38,826 nucleotides of DNA from Planctomycetota bacterium (GTDB taxonomy: Bacteria > Planctomycetota > UBA1135), in NCBI GenBank assembly GCA_021776925.1, contig JAJFFB010000161.1:1-38826 (forward strand). Reading direction: 5' to 3'. The first letter of the stretch is position 1. The number at the start of each line of letters is the position of its first letter. The notes below the pieces were generated by a model, which saw only the letters and a list, made by a program, of their open reading frames with translations, was not told the origin of the DNA and did no database searches. The position numbers and the translations under genes are program-made. Shown here piece by piece: positions 15,882 through 24,585 of this stretch.

Positions 15882-17414
15882 ATGAAGCTGCTGGCGGTCA
15901 GCCTTTACGCCGCCATCCTGCTGGTGATCGGCTATTTGGCGTCCAGACGGGTCAAGAGCATCCGTGATTATTTCGTTTCCGGAAAGAACTTAGGCTTCTT
16001 CAACGTCGCGTTCTCAGCGCGCGCCACCGGCGAAAGCGCATGGCTACTGCTCGGCCTGACAGGCATGGGATATGCCGTCGGCGTGCAAGCCTTTTGGGTT
16101 GTGTTGGGTGAAGTCCTGGGTGTATGCGGCGCTTGGATGTTGATGGCGCGCCGCTTCAAACGGTTGACTGATCGTTATGACTCGATCACCGTGCCGGATT
16201 ACCTGGAGAGTCGACTGCGGGATTCAGGCCACACCCTGCGCTTGATTGCCGCCTTCGCCTTGGTGGTGTTCGTGCCGATCTATGCAGGCGCCCAAGTATT
16301 CGCCACCGGAACAGCATTCCACGCATTCCTCGGTTGGAATCATTATGTGGGTGCCGCGGTGGGATTCGGAGTGGTCATGCTCTACATCACCAAAGGAGGA
16401 TTCACGGCCGTGGTTTGGTCCGACGTCTTCCAGGGCAGCCTCATGGTGATTGGCTTGGTCGCTTTGCCTTTGGTGGCGTTTAACTTTGTGGGCGGTTTCT
16501 CGGAAATAACGACCACGCTGAAAGAAATCGACCCACATCTGTTGTCCTGGCATGGTCCTGGCAAAGATGGTCCCAGTAGTGGGGCATGGAATACCTCCGC
16601 CATCGTTTCCATCTTTGGAATGGCTGCGATTGGCATCGGCTTCTTGGGGTCTCCACAGGTTTTCGTCCGCTACATCTCGATGAAGGATGAAAAGCAAATC
16701 CTTCCGGGCACGATTACCGCTGGAATTTGGACATTACTGGCGGATTCAGGCGCCGTATTGGTCGGTTTGTTTGGAAGAGCCATCTATGCGCCGGAAGTGT
16801 TGAGTGGCAATGTCGACAACATCCTTCCGGTGATGGCGCAAGACTTGTTGCCGGCCTTCTTCGCCGGTTTGTTCATCGCCATGGTCCTGAGCGCCATCAT
16901 GTCCACCATCGATTCGCTGCTGGTCGTTGCTTCAAGTGCGGGCGTGCGCGACTACTGGCAGAAAATCAAGCATCCAGAGATGAGCGATGAGCGCTTGTTG
17001 AGCCTGACGCGTTTTGTGACCATCACCTTGTCACTTGTGTCGTTCCTGGTTGGCATGGGCATCATGATGTTTGACAAGGAGAACGAAGTTTTCTGGACCA
17101 TCATCTTCGGTTGGTCCGGCATTGCGGCGACCTTCTGCCCGACGGTCATCCTCAGTCTCTTTTGGTCCAAGCTCACAGCGCTCGGTGCCAAGAGTGCCAT
17201 GGTGGCTGGATTCCTGAGTGTGCCTTTGTTCAAATGGGCAGTTCCGCCACTGTTGGACGCTGCCGGCATGGAGACCTGGTCGGGTTATCTGGCCTCGCTG
17301 GATGTGCTGCTGCCATCCTTCTTGGTCGGATTCCTCGTCGCGATTGTCGTGAGTTTGTGCGACAAGAACGGCCAAGCCCGTATGGAAGGTGTGGCCGAAG
17401 AACTACGGAGTTGA
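15882..17414 (+). CDS. Sodium/solute symporter (SSS family, PutP-like)
   Basis: ATG 15882 gives a 510-residue integral membrane protein starting MKLLAVSLYAAILLVIGYLA. The open frame continues upstream to 15741, but that extension is repeat-derived and not membrane-like. About 13 hydrophobic helices are visible. Family motifs include DYFVSGKNLGFF, SARATGESAWLLLGLTGMGY, KGGFTAVVWSDVFQGSLMV and SAIMSTIDSLLVVASS, the sodium-site region of PutP-type transporters. It would import a small solute, such as proline or another amino or organic acid, with sodium; the specificity cannot be read. Next to a secreted S9 peptidase, an amino acid or dipeptide is a reasonable guess. The gene ends 8 bases from the end of the convergent esterase gene. 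Confidence 0.92.
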   Translation: MKLLAVSLYAAILLVIGYLASRRVKSIRDYFVSGKNLGFFNVAFSARATGESAWLLLGLTGMGYAVGVQAFWVVLGEVLGVCGAWMLMARRFKRLTDRYDSITVPDYLESRLRDSGHTLRLIAAFALVVFVPIYAGAQVFATGTAFHAFLGWNHYVGAAVGFGVVMLYITKGGFTAVVWSDVFQGSLMVIGLVALPLVAFNFVGGFSEITTTLKEIDPHLLSWHGPGKDGPSSGAWNTSAIVSIFGMAAIGIGFLGSPQVFVRYISMKDEKQILPGTITAGIWTLLADSGAVLVGLFGRAIYAPEVLSGNVDNILPVMAQDLLPAFFAGLFIAMVLSAIMSTIDSLLVVASSAGVRDYWQKIKHPEMSDERLLSLTRFVTITLSLVSFLVGMGIMMFDKENEVFWTIIFGWSGIAATFCPTVILSLFWSKLTALGAKSAMVAGFLSVPLFKWAVPPLLDAAGMETWSGYLASLDVLLPSFLVGFLVAIVVSLCDKNGQARMEGVAEELRS

Positions 17415-17422
17415 CGCCGAGT

Positions 17423-18934
17423 CTATTTCGACTGACTCTGTACCCGACGCTCTGCGATCGTTCGTTCCATCTCCGCCCCACCCGGCGCATGCCAGCTGTG
17501 GGTCATCCCAGGAACAACCTCGATCACCATCTCGTCCAGCATTCCCGCCTCCTTCGCCAAGTCCATAAAGCGCTCCACCGCTCCCTCAAGGTGGAAAGTG
17601 TCCTGCTCACCGGCATAGACATGAATCTTGCCCGCGAGCGAGCCTCGCAACTCTTCCCACTGCGTGAGCAAGATGTGCGAGATGTCGTACTTGCGCCAAT
17701 GCTTTGCCACTTCGTGATCGATGACACCCGTCTCGACATCGAAAACGCGGCCTGGTTTTCCATCTGCACCGAGCGGACTATAGGTCCCTTCGAACGAACG
17801 AATCTGACCGCCGGGATTGAGCACGTTCTCGCGACGCACAAATCCCTCGTAAGTCAATGTGACTTCTCCAGCGCGGCGTGCAAGCGGACGCGGCTTACCT
17901 TTCTCGTCGACGTACATATTGCGCGGCGTCCCGTCGGCGCGAGGCTCGTATAGATTGATCTGCTGAAAGTCGAAAAAGTCAATCGGGTCGGGCACGTGAC
18001 TCCAACATCCAGCAAACTCTTCCGGGTAAGCCACCTGCAACCAAAGTGACGACCAACCGCCTGAGCTCACGCCCGTCACATAACGCTGCTCGGCGCCAGC
18101 TCCACCGAAATTTGCCTCGAGCGCGGGGATGAATTCGTAAACGAGCGCGTGACCCCACGGTCCGATGCTATCCGAATCGCAAAACGCCGAGTGTCCATAG
18201 AGGTTGCTCGCATCGGGCACCACGATGATGCATTCGTCGAGAGTGCTGCCTTTGGGTGCGCGTCTCTCCCAGCCTGCGATGCTCCGGGCTGTACCGCCGA
18301 AGCCGGTGATGCTGTAGATCACCGGGTAGCGCTCATCGCTCTGATAGTTGCGCGGCAAACGCACGCCCGCTTGCATGGTGTACTCGAATCCGTGGAATGC
18401 GGAAAGCGCGGGGCTCACGAATTCGAACAGGCGGACGCGGTCGGTTTCGGGAAATGTCCGGGCTTCCACTACATGATCAAGCAGCAACTTGACGGCGGAT
18501 TTGGAAGCGGGATCATAGCTAATGTCGATCACATCGCTGAACACATCGCTGGGGCTGAGGCCGGCCTTGCGGCCAGTTGGACTGCGGCGAGCAATGACTT
18601 GAACACGCCACTCTCCCGCTTGAACTTCGGTCCAGTCGGTGGGCGAGCAGGCGACGGCATCGGTCGGAGTAAGAAGCAGCTCACCCTTAGCTGCAGAAAC
18701 TTCGAAACGCAGCAATGGAGGCGCCCCGAACCAGGCATGCATTGCATTGCGCGGCTCGCGCCTTTCTTCGAGGCCGACGAAGGCCACGAAGACCTCACCG
18801 GTGAAGGGACCATCGAAGACCTGGTCATCAAGGTGCACTTGGAAGCGGCCGACTTGCGCGTGGGCGTCTGAGAGCAGCGGGCCCAGGAACGAAACCAGTG
18901 CGATGGCTACGACGCGGCGGAGCAGGGTGTTCAT
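17423..18934 (-). CDS. Secreted esterase-D-like (putative esterase) alpha/beta hydrolase
   Basis: ATG 18934 gives a 503-residue protein with signal peptide MNTLLRRVVAIALVSFLGPL...AHA; the longer frame to 19099 adds non-protein-like sequence over a hairpin. Residues about 28-165 form a beta-rich N-terminal domain. The esterase domain begins near 180 (GFEYTMQAGVRLPRNYQSDE, RYPVIYSITGFGG). The nucleophile is Ser290 in TGVSSGGWSS; the probable acid is in GEQDTFH and the His in MTHSWH near the end. Relatives include esterase D and enterochelin esterases, so substrates could be acylated sugars or other esters; which one is unknown. Confidence 0.88.
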   Translation of the reverse strand: MNTLLRRVVAIALVSFLGPLLSDAHAQVGRFQVHLDDQVFDGPFTGEVFVAFVGLEERREPRNAMHAWFGAPPLLRFEVSAAKGELLLTPTDAVACSPTDWTEVQAGEWRVQVIARRSPTGRKAGLSPSDVFSDVIDISYDPASKSAVKLLLDHVVEARTFPETDRVRLFEFVSPALSAFHGFEYTMQAGVRLPRNYQSDERYPVIYSITGFGGTARSIAGWERRAPKGSTLDECIIVVPDASNLYGHSAFCDSDSIGPWGHALVYEFIPALEANFGGAGAEQRYVTGVSSGGWSSLWLQVAYPEEFAGCWSHVPDPIDFFDFQQINLYEPRADGTPRNMYVDEKGKPRPLARRAGEVTLTYEGFVRRENVLNPGGQIRSFEGTYSPLGADGKPGRVFDVETGVIDHEVAKHWRKYDISHILLTQWEELRGSLAGKIHVYAGEQDTFHLEGAVERFMDLAKEAGMLDEMVIEVVPGMTHSWHAPGGAEMERTIAERRVQSQSK

Positions 18935-18981
18935 GCCTCCCACCCTAGCAGCACAACTTTCTTGCAGAAGGCCGTCATCCA

Positions 18982-19009
18982 GCTTGGATGGCATTACTGC
19001 CATCCAGGC
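18982..19009 (-). terminator. Strong hairpin downstream of the PD40 gene
   Basis: GCTTGGATGGC pairs with GCCATCCAGGC (11 pairs, one G-T) around the six-base loop ATTACT. It lies about 30 bases after the stop of the minus-strand gene at 19038 and before the esterase start. On the minus strand no U-run follows, so it may be a Rho-assisted or attenuating hairpin rather than a classic terminator. Confidence 0.5.
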
Positions 19010-19037
19010 TTCTTCCTTTGGCGACATCTTGGACCGA

Positions 19038-20666
19038 TTAAAAGACCGAAATGCCCAAGGCATTGCTGTCGTAAAGCACCCCGCCGTCAAGCGCCGCAAC
19101 CTCGCAGTAAATGGTCAAGCCGGCGGCTCCAGGCGGCAGTGGCGGCGAAGTGTAACTGCCGTTTCCATTGCTCAAATTGGTACCATTATCGAGCAAGGTT
19201 TGCGGCGTACCGAGGTCAAACGAATGGCCCAGATACGTAAAACCGTTCACATTTAGGGAGTAATAAAGCCAAAAGCTCGAATTGGGTCGCGCGGAGTACC
19301 ACGTCAGGTCGATTGAGTTGCCAACCGTGCCAACCGTCGGTCCTTCCAGCACGATGAAATTGGTTCCCAGGCCATCCAGTCGCTCACGGACGAAGGTGTC
19401 TTTCCGAGAATTGGTGTCGCCCGAAACCAGGTTCTCTGCGTCGGATGCAAAGACCACAGTCTCTCCAGTTTCCGACACCGACGGCCACCATGAATGGCCA
19501 TTGCCGTAAACGCCATCCGAGCTGTTGCTGATCTTTTCCACGGCGCCGCTGACTCGGTCGTAAAGACAAATGTCGAAGTAGGAGTTGGTGTCGCCCGGAA
19601 TCAAATTTTTAGCCAAAGTCATGAAGACGATGTGACGACCGTCGTCGGCGATTTCCGGTCCGGTGGATTTGCCGTCTGCCTGAACGCCGTTCGCATCGAC
19701 GCTTACTCGCTTGGTCGTCCCAGTGACTCGATCATGGACGAAAATATCGCCATCGCCATTGGTGTCACCAGCAACCAAATTGGTGGAGTGAGATTCAAAG
19801 GCGACATAGCGTCCGTCGTAGGACAAAGTGGGTAATAGGCTCCACTTATCTCCTTCAACGCCAGTGGAGCTGACACTCACTCGTTCCGTAATGCCGGTTG
19901 TCAGGTCGTGAGTGAAGATGTCGGCGTAACCGTTGGTGTCTCCCGCCACCAAATTGGAGGCGCCGGAATAAAACGCGACGATATTGCCGTCACCGGAAAA
20001 CGCCACGCCGGAAGTTCCTGAGTCGGCCTGGTTGCCGAGAAAGTCGACGCTTACCCGTTGCGTGACGCCGGTTGTTCGGTTGTGGACAAATGCATCGGCA
20101 CGCCCATTGGTGTCTCCGGCGACCAGGTTGTCCGCGAAGGAAGTAAAGGCCACCAGGTTGCCGTCGGCGGAGATTGCTGCGCCGCCGCATGTTCCATTGG
20201 CCGGCGTTCCGAAGGAGTCCACACTCACTTGGGTGGTCGTGCTGGTCAATCGGTCGCGTACGAAGACATCAGAGTTGAAATTCCCCCCTGGAACCAGAGT
20301 GTCGGAACTGGAAACAAAGGAGACGATCTGGCCGTCTGCGGAGATGGCACCGGTAAAGCTTCCTAGGTTTCCTTCTACCCCGGTAGAGCTGACGCTGACC
20401 CGTTCGAGGGCGCCGGTGGCACGCTCATAAACGAAAATGTCGTATTGGAAATTGGTGTCTCCAGGCACTAAGTTCGTCGCTTGCGACTCAAAAACAATAA
20501 ACTTTCCGTCCGTGGAAATTTCTGGTGAAGTGCTATCCGCGTCACCGCCTATGCCTCCAGGGTCCACGCTAAATCGTTCTGTGGTTTGTGCGCCGCACAA
20601 GCTCACCAGTGCAAGCCAGGCCGTAATGGCCTGAAAAGGAAAGGGAGATGGAGTAGATGTCGGCAT
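19038..20666 (-). CDS. Secreted PD40/TolB-like beta-propeller repeat protein
   Basis: ATG 20666 gives 542 residues with a signal peptide (AITAWLALVSLCGA). The next 380 or so residues are about eight repeats of a unit like SADGNLVAFTSFADNLVAGD, DAFVHNRTTGVTQRVSVDFLG, each 45-55 residues long, with acidic GDTN loops that could bind calcium. A beta-rich C-terminal domain starts near residue 430 (GTNFIVLEGPTVGTVGNSID). Likely an extracellular or periplasmic structural or binding protein; no enzymatic residues are apparent. An AT-rich stretch with TATATT lies about 50 bases upstream of the start (near 20716) and could be its promoter -10. A related partial protein is at the right end of the window. 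Confidence 0.88.
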   Translation of the reverse strand: MPTSTPSPFPFQAITAWLALVSLCGAQTTERFSVDPGGIGGDADSTSPEISTDGKFIVFESQATNLVPGDTNFQYDIFVYERATGALERVSVSSTGVEGNLGSFTGAISADGQIVSFVSSSDTLVPGGNFNSDVFVRDRLTSTTTQVSVDSFGTPANGTCGGAAISADGNLVAFTSFADNLVAGDTNGRADAFVHNRTTGVTQRVSVDFLGNQADSGTSGVAFSGDGNIVAFYSGASNLVAGDTNGYADIFTHDLTTGITERVSVSSTGVEGDKWSLLPTLSYDGRYVAFESHSTNLVAGDTNGDGDIFVHDRVTGTTKRVSVDANGVQADGKSTGPEIADDGRHIVFMTLAKNLIPGDTNSYFDICLYDRVSGAVEKISNSSDGVYGNGHSWWPSVSETGETVVFASDAENLVSGDTNSRKDTFVRERLDGLGTNFIVLEGPTVGTVGNSIDLTWYSARPNSSFWLYYSLNVNGFTYLGHSFDLGTPQTLLDNGTNLSNGNGSYTSPPLPPGAAGLTIYCEVAALDGGVLYDSNALGISVF

Positions 20667-20789
20667 GGCTTTAGGGGATGGGACGCTGAGGGAGAGGAAT
20701 TCCAAATTTCAATATACACCATTCCCCAATCATCCTCCCGATCAAGACACTACCCGACCCACCTCTTGCTCCCTCTCTGATCCAGTCCC

Positions 20790-21165
20790 GCGCGCGCGTG
20801 ACGCGCTGACAGAGGTCCTCCAGCAAGGCGCTCAAGAGTTGCTCGAGGTCGCTGGCTTGTGGTCCGCAACGGCTGCCTTTCCGAGCGCGAAATTCAGACC
20901 GGCAGCGGGCCGGTGAGGCAGCCCCGAGTGCGAGACTATCGGGACGCGGCCGAGGACCGCTTCACCAGCCAGCTTCTTTTGAGGGAGGTGTCGACTGTTG
21001 GATTCAGCGATGCGCTTCAAGCTCTGCTCGGTGCAGACGCACCTGGCCTCTCGTCGAGCACGATCGTGCGCTTGAAGAAGGTCTGGGAGGAGGACTACGA
21101 GGCTTGGAGCAGGGGCAGCCTAGCCGGTAAGCGTTATGTCTATCTGTGGGTAGATGGCATCCATT
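20790..21165 (+). pseudogene. IS256-family transposase, decayed N-terminal half
   Basis: Pieces readable across two frames: DALTEVLQQGAQELLEVA, then VVRNGCLSEREIQTGSGPV with RQPRVRDY, then STVGFSDALQALLGADAPGL, STIVRLKKVWEEDYEAWSRG and GKRYVYLWVDGIHF. This order is the N-terminal half of IS256 (mutator-type) transposases. A segment expected between the first two pieces is missing, as is one after DRFTSQ, and everything after GIHF, including the rest of the catalytic domain, is absent. No terminal repeats could be identified. It fills much of the 880-base gap between the PD40 and FG-GAP genes. Confidence 0.85.
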
Positions 21166-21347
21166 TTTTTAGTCACGATGATTGGCAATTCCCTTTTGGC
21201 AATAGGAACACACAGTTCCAATTGCCAAATGCAAGCGCTCGGCGACCTCGTTGATGATCCCGAAAAACGCCTGTCCCGTTTCGAGACAAGTACCCATGAC
21301 CCCCTTTCCTTCTTTCAAAAACTCCGCCTACCGAGGAATGGTGGCAC

Positions 21348-21394
21348 CAAGATCCCTCCCTCAAGGTGTCACAATCCAACGGAGGGACATCTTG
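21348..21394. other. Imperfect inverted repeat in the FG-GAP upstream region
   Basis: CAAGATCCCTCC (21348-21359) pairs with GGAGGGACATCTTG (21381-21394), 12 pairs with a 2-base bulge, around a 21-base loop. It lies about 155 bases upstream of the FG-GAP gene start and downstream of the IS256 remnant. It could be a terminus or terminator belonging to lost DNA, or a regulatory hairpin. Otherwise nothing gene-like is visible between 21166 and 21546. Confidence 0.4.
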
Positions 21395-21546
21395 CGCCTC
21401 CTCCGATTTGTTGGACACCGGGGCATAGCTGCTCTTTCTGCAGCCCCCGTGCGACCGACTTGACGGATTCACTCTCTCGCGTTGGACTTGGGCACCGCCA
21501 CCTGGATGTGGCGGACCACCTGCCGCCTCAGGCCTTTTCAACCGCC

Positions 21547-23256
21547 ATGCCGCTGCACCGCCGCATTTTTCTTTCCGTTGCATTCCTGCTGTCGGTAGCA
21601 CCGCTCTCCGCCCAAATTGTCGGCGGACGGTGGGAGACGAATTTGCATTTGGACGGACAGGCGGGGGACTTCCTGGGCAGGTCCGTATCTGGTGCCGGGG
21701 ACGTCGACCGGGATGGATTCGCCGATGTGATTCTGGGTGCTCCTCTTGCCGATCCTGGTGGTCGATTGGATGCGGGTTCCGCCTTGGTTTACTCAGGGGC
21801 CACCGGCGCATTGATCTGGCAGTTCGACGGAATGGCAGCGAAGGACCTCCTGGGTTTGTCCGTCTCGGGCGCCGGAGACGTCGACATGGATGGCTTCGAC
21901 GACGTGATCGTGGGCGCGCACCGGGCAGATCCTGGTGGTCTTTTTGAGGCGGGTTCCGCCTATGTTTTCTCAGGCGCCACCGGCACCTTGATCTGGCAGT
22001 TCGACGGCCTGTCAGCCGACAGCTTCCTGGGCTTTTCCGTTTCGGGCGCCGGGGATGTCAATGGGGATGGCACGCCGGATCTGATCGTGGGGGCGAATGG
22101 TGCGGATCATGGCGATCTGAACACGGCGGGTACCGCCTTTGTCTACTCGGGCGCTACGGGCACCTTGATCTGGAAATTCGACGGACAGGCCCAGGGAGAC
22201 TACCTGGGCTCGTCCGTATCGGACGTTGGGGACGTCGACGGGGACGGTTTCGCTGATGTAATCGTGGGAGCACTGTTGGCCGATCCAGGTGGCCTTGAGA
22301 ACGCAGGTTCCGCCTTCGTCTTCTCCGGCGCCACGGGCGCTTTGATCTGGCAGTTCGACGGAGAGAAAGCGCGGGACTGGCAGGGGAATTCCGTTTCGGG
22401 CGCCGGGGATGTGAATGGAGATGGCATCCCGGACCTGATCGTGGGAGCGGTGTACGCGCAACCCGGCGGTCTGTTCTGGGCGGGTACCGCCTTCGTCTAT
22501 TCGGGTGCCTCCGGTTCCTTGATCTGGCAGTTCGACGGCAAGGAAGCGAGGGAATACACCGGATTGTCCGTTTCGGGGACCGGAGACGTTGACCTCGATG
22601 GCTTAGCCGATGTGATTGTGGGAGCTTCTTATGCAGATCCTGGTGGTCTTTCCGATGCTGGTTCCGCCCACATCCTTTCGGGCGCCACGGGCTCCTCGAT
22701 CTGGCAGTTCGACGGAGAGGTTAAGTTCGGTTACCTAGGTGGTTCCGTTTCGGGCGCCGGAGACGTCAACGGAGATGGCCTGGCTGATGTGATCGTGGGA
22801 GCACCTAGGGCCGAAGCCGGTGGCTCTTTGTTGGCGGGTTCCGCATTCGTCTTTTCGCTTGACCCTTTCCTCCACACGGATTCCTCCACGATATCCGCCT
22901 CTTCCGGAAGCCCGGTCACTCTCCAGGTGGACTTCCCCCCGAGCGAAGCGGGCTTCGCCTACGCCGTTCTGGCCAGCGGTTCTGGGATCGGCCCGACGAC
23001 CCAGGCCGGCCTCGACATTCCATTGGCGCCGGATATTGTTTTCAATCGCATGCTCGGCGGCTGGAACCCGCCACCCTTGCAAGGCGGCATCGGTTTCCTT
23101 GATGCCAATGGCGACGCTCAGGCGATCCTGAGCGGAGACCCGGGGTTCATTCCTTGGATCGGGAACACCGTGTACCTTGCCGCAGTGAGCTTCGACCATG
23201 CCACGCTGACCGGCCGACTGAGTTCGGTCACGCGCTACCTGACGATCGTGCCGTAG
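21547..23256 (+). CDS. Secreted FG-GAP (integrin-alpha-like) repeat protein
   Basis: ATG 21547 gives 569 residues with signal peptide MPLHRRIFLSVAFLLSVAPL. The open frame reaches back to 21154 over IS256-remnant DNA, so that extension is rejected. Residues about 30-438 are seven FG-GAP units of exactly 59 residues, each with a calcium-loop motif like GDVDGDGFADVIVGA followed by SAYVFSGATGTLIWQFDG, predicted to form one closed seven-bladed propeller. The C-terminal domain (about 445-569, STISASSGSPVTLQVDFPPS ... YLTIVP) resembles the ends of other secreted proteins of this lineage. A role in surface adhesion or polysaccharide contact is inferred from the family. Confidence 0.92.
   Translation: MPLHRRIFLSVAFLLSVAPLSAQIVGGRWETNLHLDGQAGDFLGRSVSGAGDVDRDGFADVILGAPLADPGGRLDAGSALVYSGATGALIWQFDGMAAKDLLGLSVSGAGDVDMDGFDDVIVGAHRADPGGLFEAGSAYVFSGATGTLIWQFDGLSADSFLGFSVSGAGDVNGDGTPDLIVGANGADHGDLNTAGTAFVYSGATGTLIWKFDGQAQGDYLGSSVSDVGDVDGDGFADVIVGALLADPGGLENAGSAFVFSGATGALIWQFDGEKARDWQGNSVSGAGDVNGDGIPDLIVGAVYAQPGGLFWAGTAFVYSGASGSLIWQFDGKEAREYTGLSVSGTGDVDLDGLADVIVGASYADPGGLSDAGSAHILSGATGSSIWQFDGEVKFGYLGGSVSGAGDVNGDGLADVIVGAPRAEAGGSLLAGSAFVFSLDPFLHTDSSTISASSGSPVTLQVDFPPSEAGFAYAVLASGSGIGPTTQAGLDIPLAPDIVFNRMLGGWNPPPLQGGIGFLDANGDAQAILSGDPGFIPWIGNTVYLAAVSFDHATLTGRLSSVTRYLTIVP
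21640..22863 (+). repeat. Seven tandem 177-bp coding repeats
   Basis: The codon for the first residue of the SGAGDV motif falls at 21688, 21865, 22042, 22219, 22396, 22573 and 22750, exactly 177 bases apart. The period is kept without any indel across all units while the bases differ, so the array is homogeneous in length and diverged in sequence. Confidence 0.9.
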
Positions 23257-23613
23257 GCCTGGAAGGTTGGCTGCTTAGACGGCGAAGATCTCGGACAGGG
23301 ATCAGGTCGTAGTTTGTCGGGAGGACCTGAAGAGTTCAGGGTCCGTGAGCCGGCACTGAGGGAGATCAGTCTGCAGGGCGGAGGTCGACCAGGCGCGATG
23401 TGTTCTCCGCCGCCCGTCGACTTCCTTGAATGACGGAAGCACCGTCAAAGGAGGGTACGATACAAGTATGGTAAAAAGGACCGGCATGACCGGAAATGCA
23501 AGGTCGGCGAGAATCTCCCTCATGGTTCTTTTTGGTTGTAGAGGAGAAAAACGAGCGATGACTATCCGACATTCAAAATTACTGAGAGATTCTCTTACCC
23601 CTCACGGCTGAAG
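23257..23613. other. Intergenic region without a supported gene
   Basis: These 357 bases hold only short frames. A minus-strand 73-codon frame (23302-23523) has a hydrophobic start and an arginine-rich tail but matches nothing I know. No tRNA-like or strong terminator structure was seen. The last 180 bases are less GC-rich and probably contain the promoter of the gene at 23614. Confidence 0.4.
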
Positions 23614-24216
23614 ATGGGGAGTCAAGCGAGTTCCGCGTGGCTTGCCATTGGTGAAGATTTGGGGGTCTGGGGCTCCACCCAGTGTTGCGGAGGTTTATGG
23701 AGCCTGGGGTGTGAGCAGATCAACTTCCGCCTGCCAGACGGCCCCTGGCACACGCTTTACCATCCGCTGGCAAGAGAGAACCCGTGGGCACTCGCGGTCA
23801 AGGAAGGACATGAACTGAGCGACTTGAGAATGGCGCTCGTGCCGGTGGAAGAAAGCGATGGTTTCTTTAAGTCAGCAGCGTGGGAAACCACGGTTGGAGG
23901 AGAAATGGAGCCAATTGAACGGAGTAAAGGGGAAACAGACCTGCATTCCAGTGGCGGTCTCTCAATAGAAGGAGAGGAGATCCAATTGAATGTCACGCTT
24001 TCCTTGGAGGAGTTGGAACGAATTGCGAAGGCCTCTTCTCGAGAATCTCCGCTCGACATCTTCCTTTCCCGGGATTTGTCAACGATCCGACTGGATATGA
24101 TCCTGGCACCCCCGAACGTGGGGCTTCGTGTGGATGTTGGCCCCTGTCAGCTCATTGAAGCAAGCCCCTCGGATTGGAGTTGGGAGAATCATCCGAAAAC
24201 CGCCGCAGACGAGTGA
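23614..24216 (+). CDS. Hypothetical protein, 200 aa
   Basis: I do not recognise this protein. It has no signal peptide or transmembrane segment. It begins MGSQASSAWLAIGEDLGVWG and later reads LSIEGEEIQLNVTLSLEELE, SPLDIFLSRDLSTIRLDMIL and VGLRVDVGPC. The predicted pattern is beta strands with one helix. It is moderately acidic. The frame has no obvious lesions, and the opposite frame (23757-24059) is serine-rich and shadow-like. A small zinc-ribbon-like frame follows 23 bases later on the same strand, so the two may form an operon. Confidence 0.6.
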   Translation: MGSQASSAWLAIGEDLGVWGSTQCCGGLWSLGCEQINFRLPDGPWHTLYHPLARENPWALAVKEGHELSDLRMALVPVEESDGFFKSAAWETTVGGEMEPIERSKGETDLHSSGGLSIEGEEIQLNVTLSLEELERIAKASSRESPLDIFLSRDLSTIRLDMILAPPNVGLRVDVGPCQLIEASPSDWSWENHPKTAADE

Positions 24217-24239
24217 TTCCTGATGGATTCCTGTTCCAA

Positions 24240-24377
24240 ATGAGAAAGTACTGCCTTTACTGCTTCGCGACTCTCGATCCATGCAGCGCGCCGTGCAGGC
24301 TTTGTGGTGAGGATTCCAGGGAGAGTGATCGGCGCCGCTACTGGAATCTGAAGCCGAGCCACCAGCGGACGGAGTGA
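24240..24377 (+). CDS. Small zinc-ribbon-like protein, possibly frameshifted
   Basis: From ATG 24240 the frame reads MRKYCLYCFATLDPCSAPCR then LCGEDSRESDRRRYWNLKPS. The two Cys pairs (CLYC and CRLC) look like a treble-clef or rubredoxin-type zinc site. It stops at 24377. A different frame of the same strand then reads YLYLFFLPLVLIVRWVRRRA, a good membrane helix with a positive flank, and stops at 24507. A single frameshift between about 24352 and 24377 would join the two into a roughly 88-residue zinc-ribbon membrane protein. Whether this is a real mutation, a sequencing error or chance cannot be told here. Confidence 0.45.
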   Translation: MRKYCLYCFATLDPCSAPCRLCGEDSRESDRRRYWNLKPSHQRTE

Positions 24378-24585
24378 GTCATCAAGGCTCTGTCGTTCGT
24401 TTTCCTACCTCTACCTGTTCTTTCTTCCTCTTGTGCTGATCGTCCGCTGGGTTCGTCGAAGGGCCGCAATCTGGAAATCGCATCTGATCGAGGTGAGGAA
24501 GGCCTGACCAGAGACTGTGAGCCTGAGGTGGATCCCGCTTCCGGAACACCGGCTGGGTACCACTATCGGGACGCCCGACAGGAAA

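Noticed and set aside
18149-18871. 240-codon plus-strand frame
   Set aside because: It is antisense to the esterase gene and has no recognisable features.
21154-21546. N-terminal extension of the FG-GAP frame
   Set aside because: It covers the end of the IS256 remnant and a hairpin; the signal peptide begins at ATG 21547.
21640-22863. CRISPR-like or satellite array
   Set aside because: The 177-bp periodicity is in-frame FG-GAP coding repeat, without short identical repeats and spacers.
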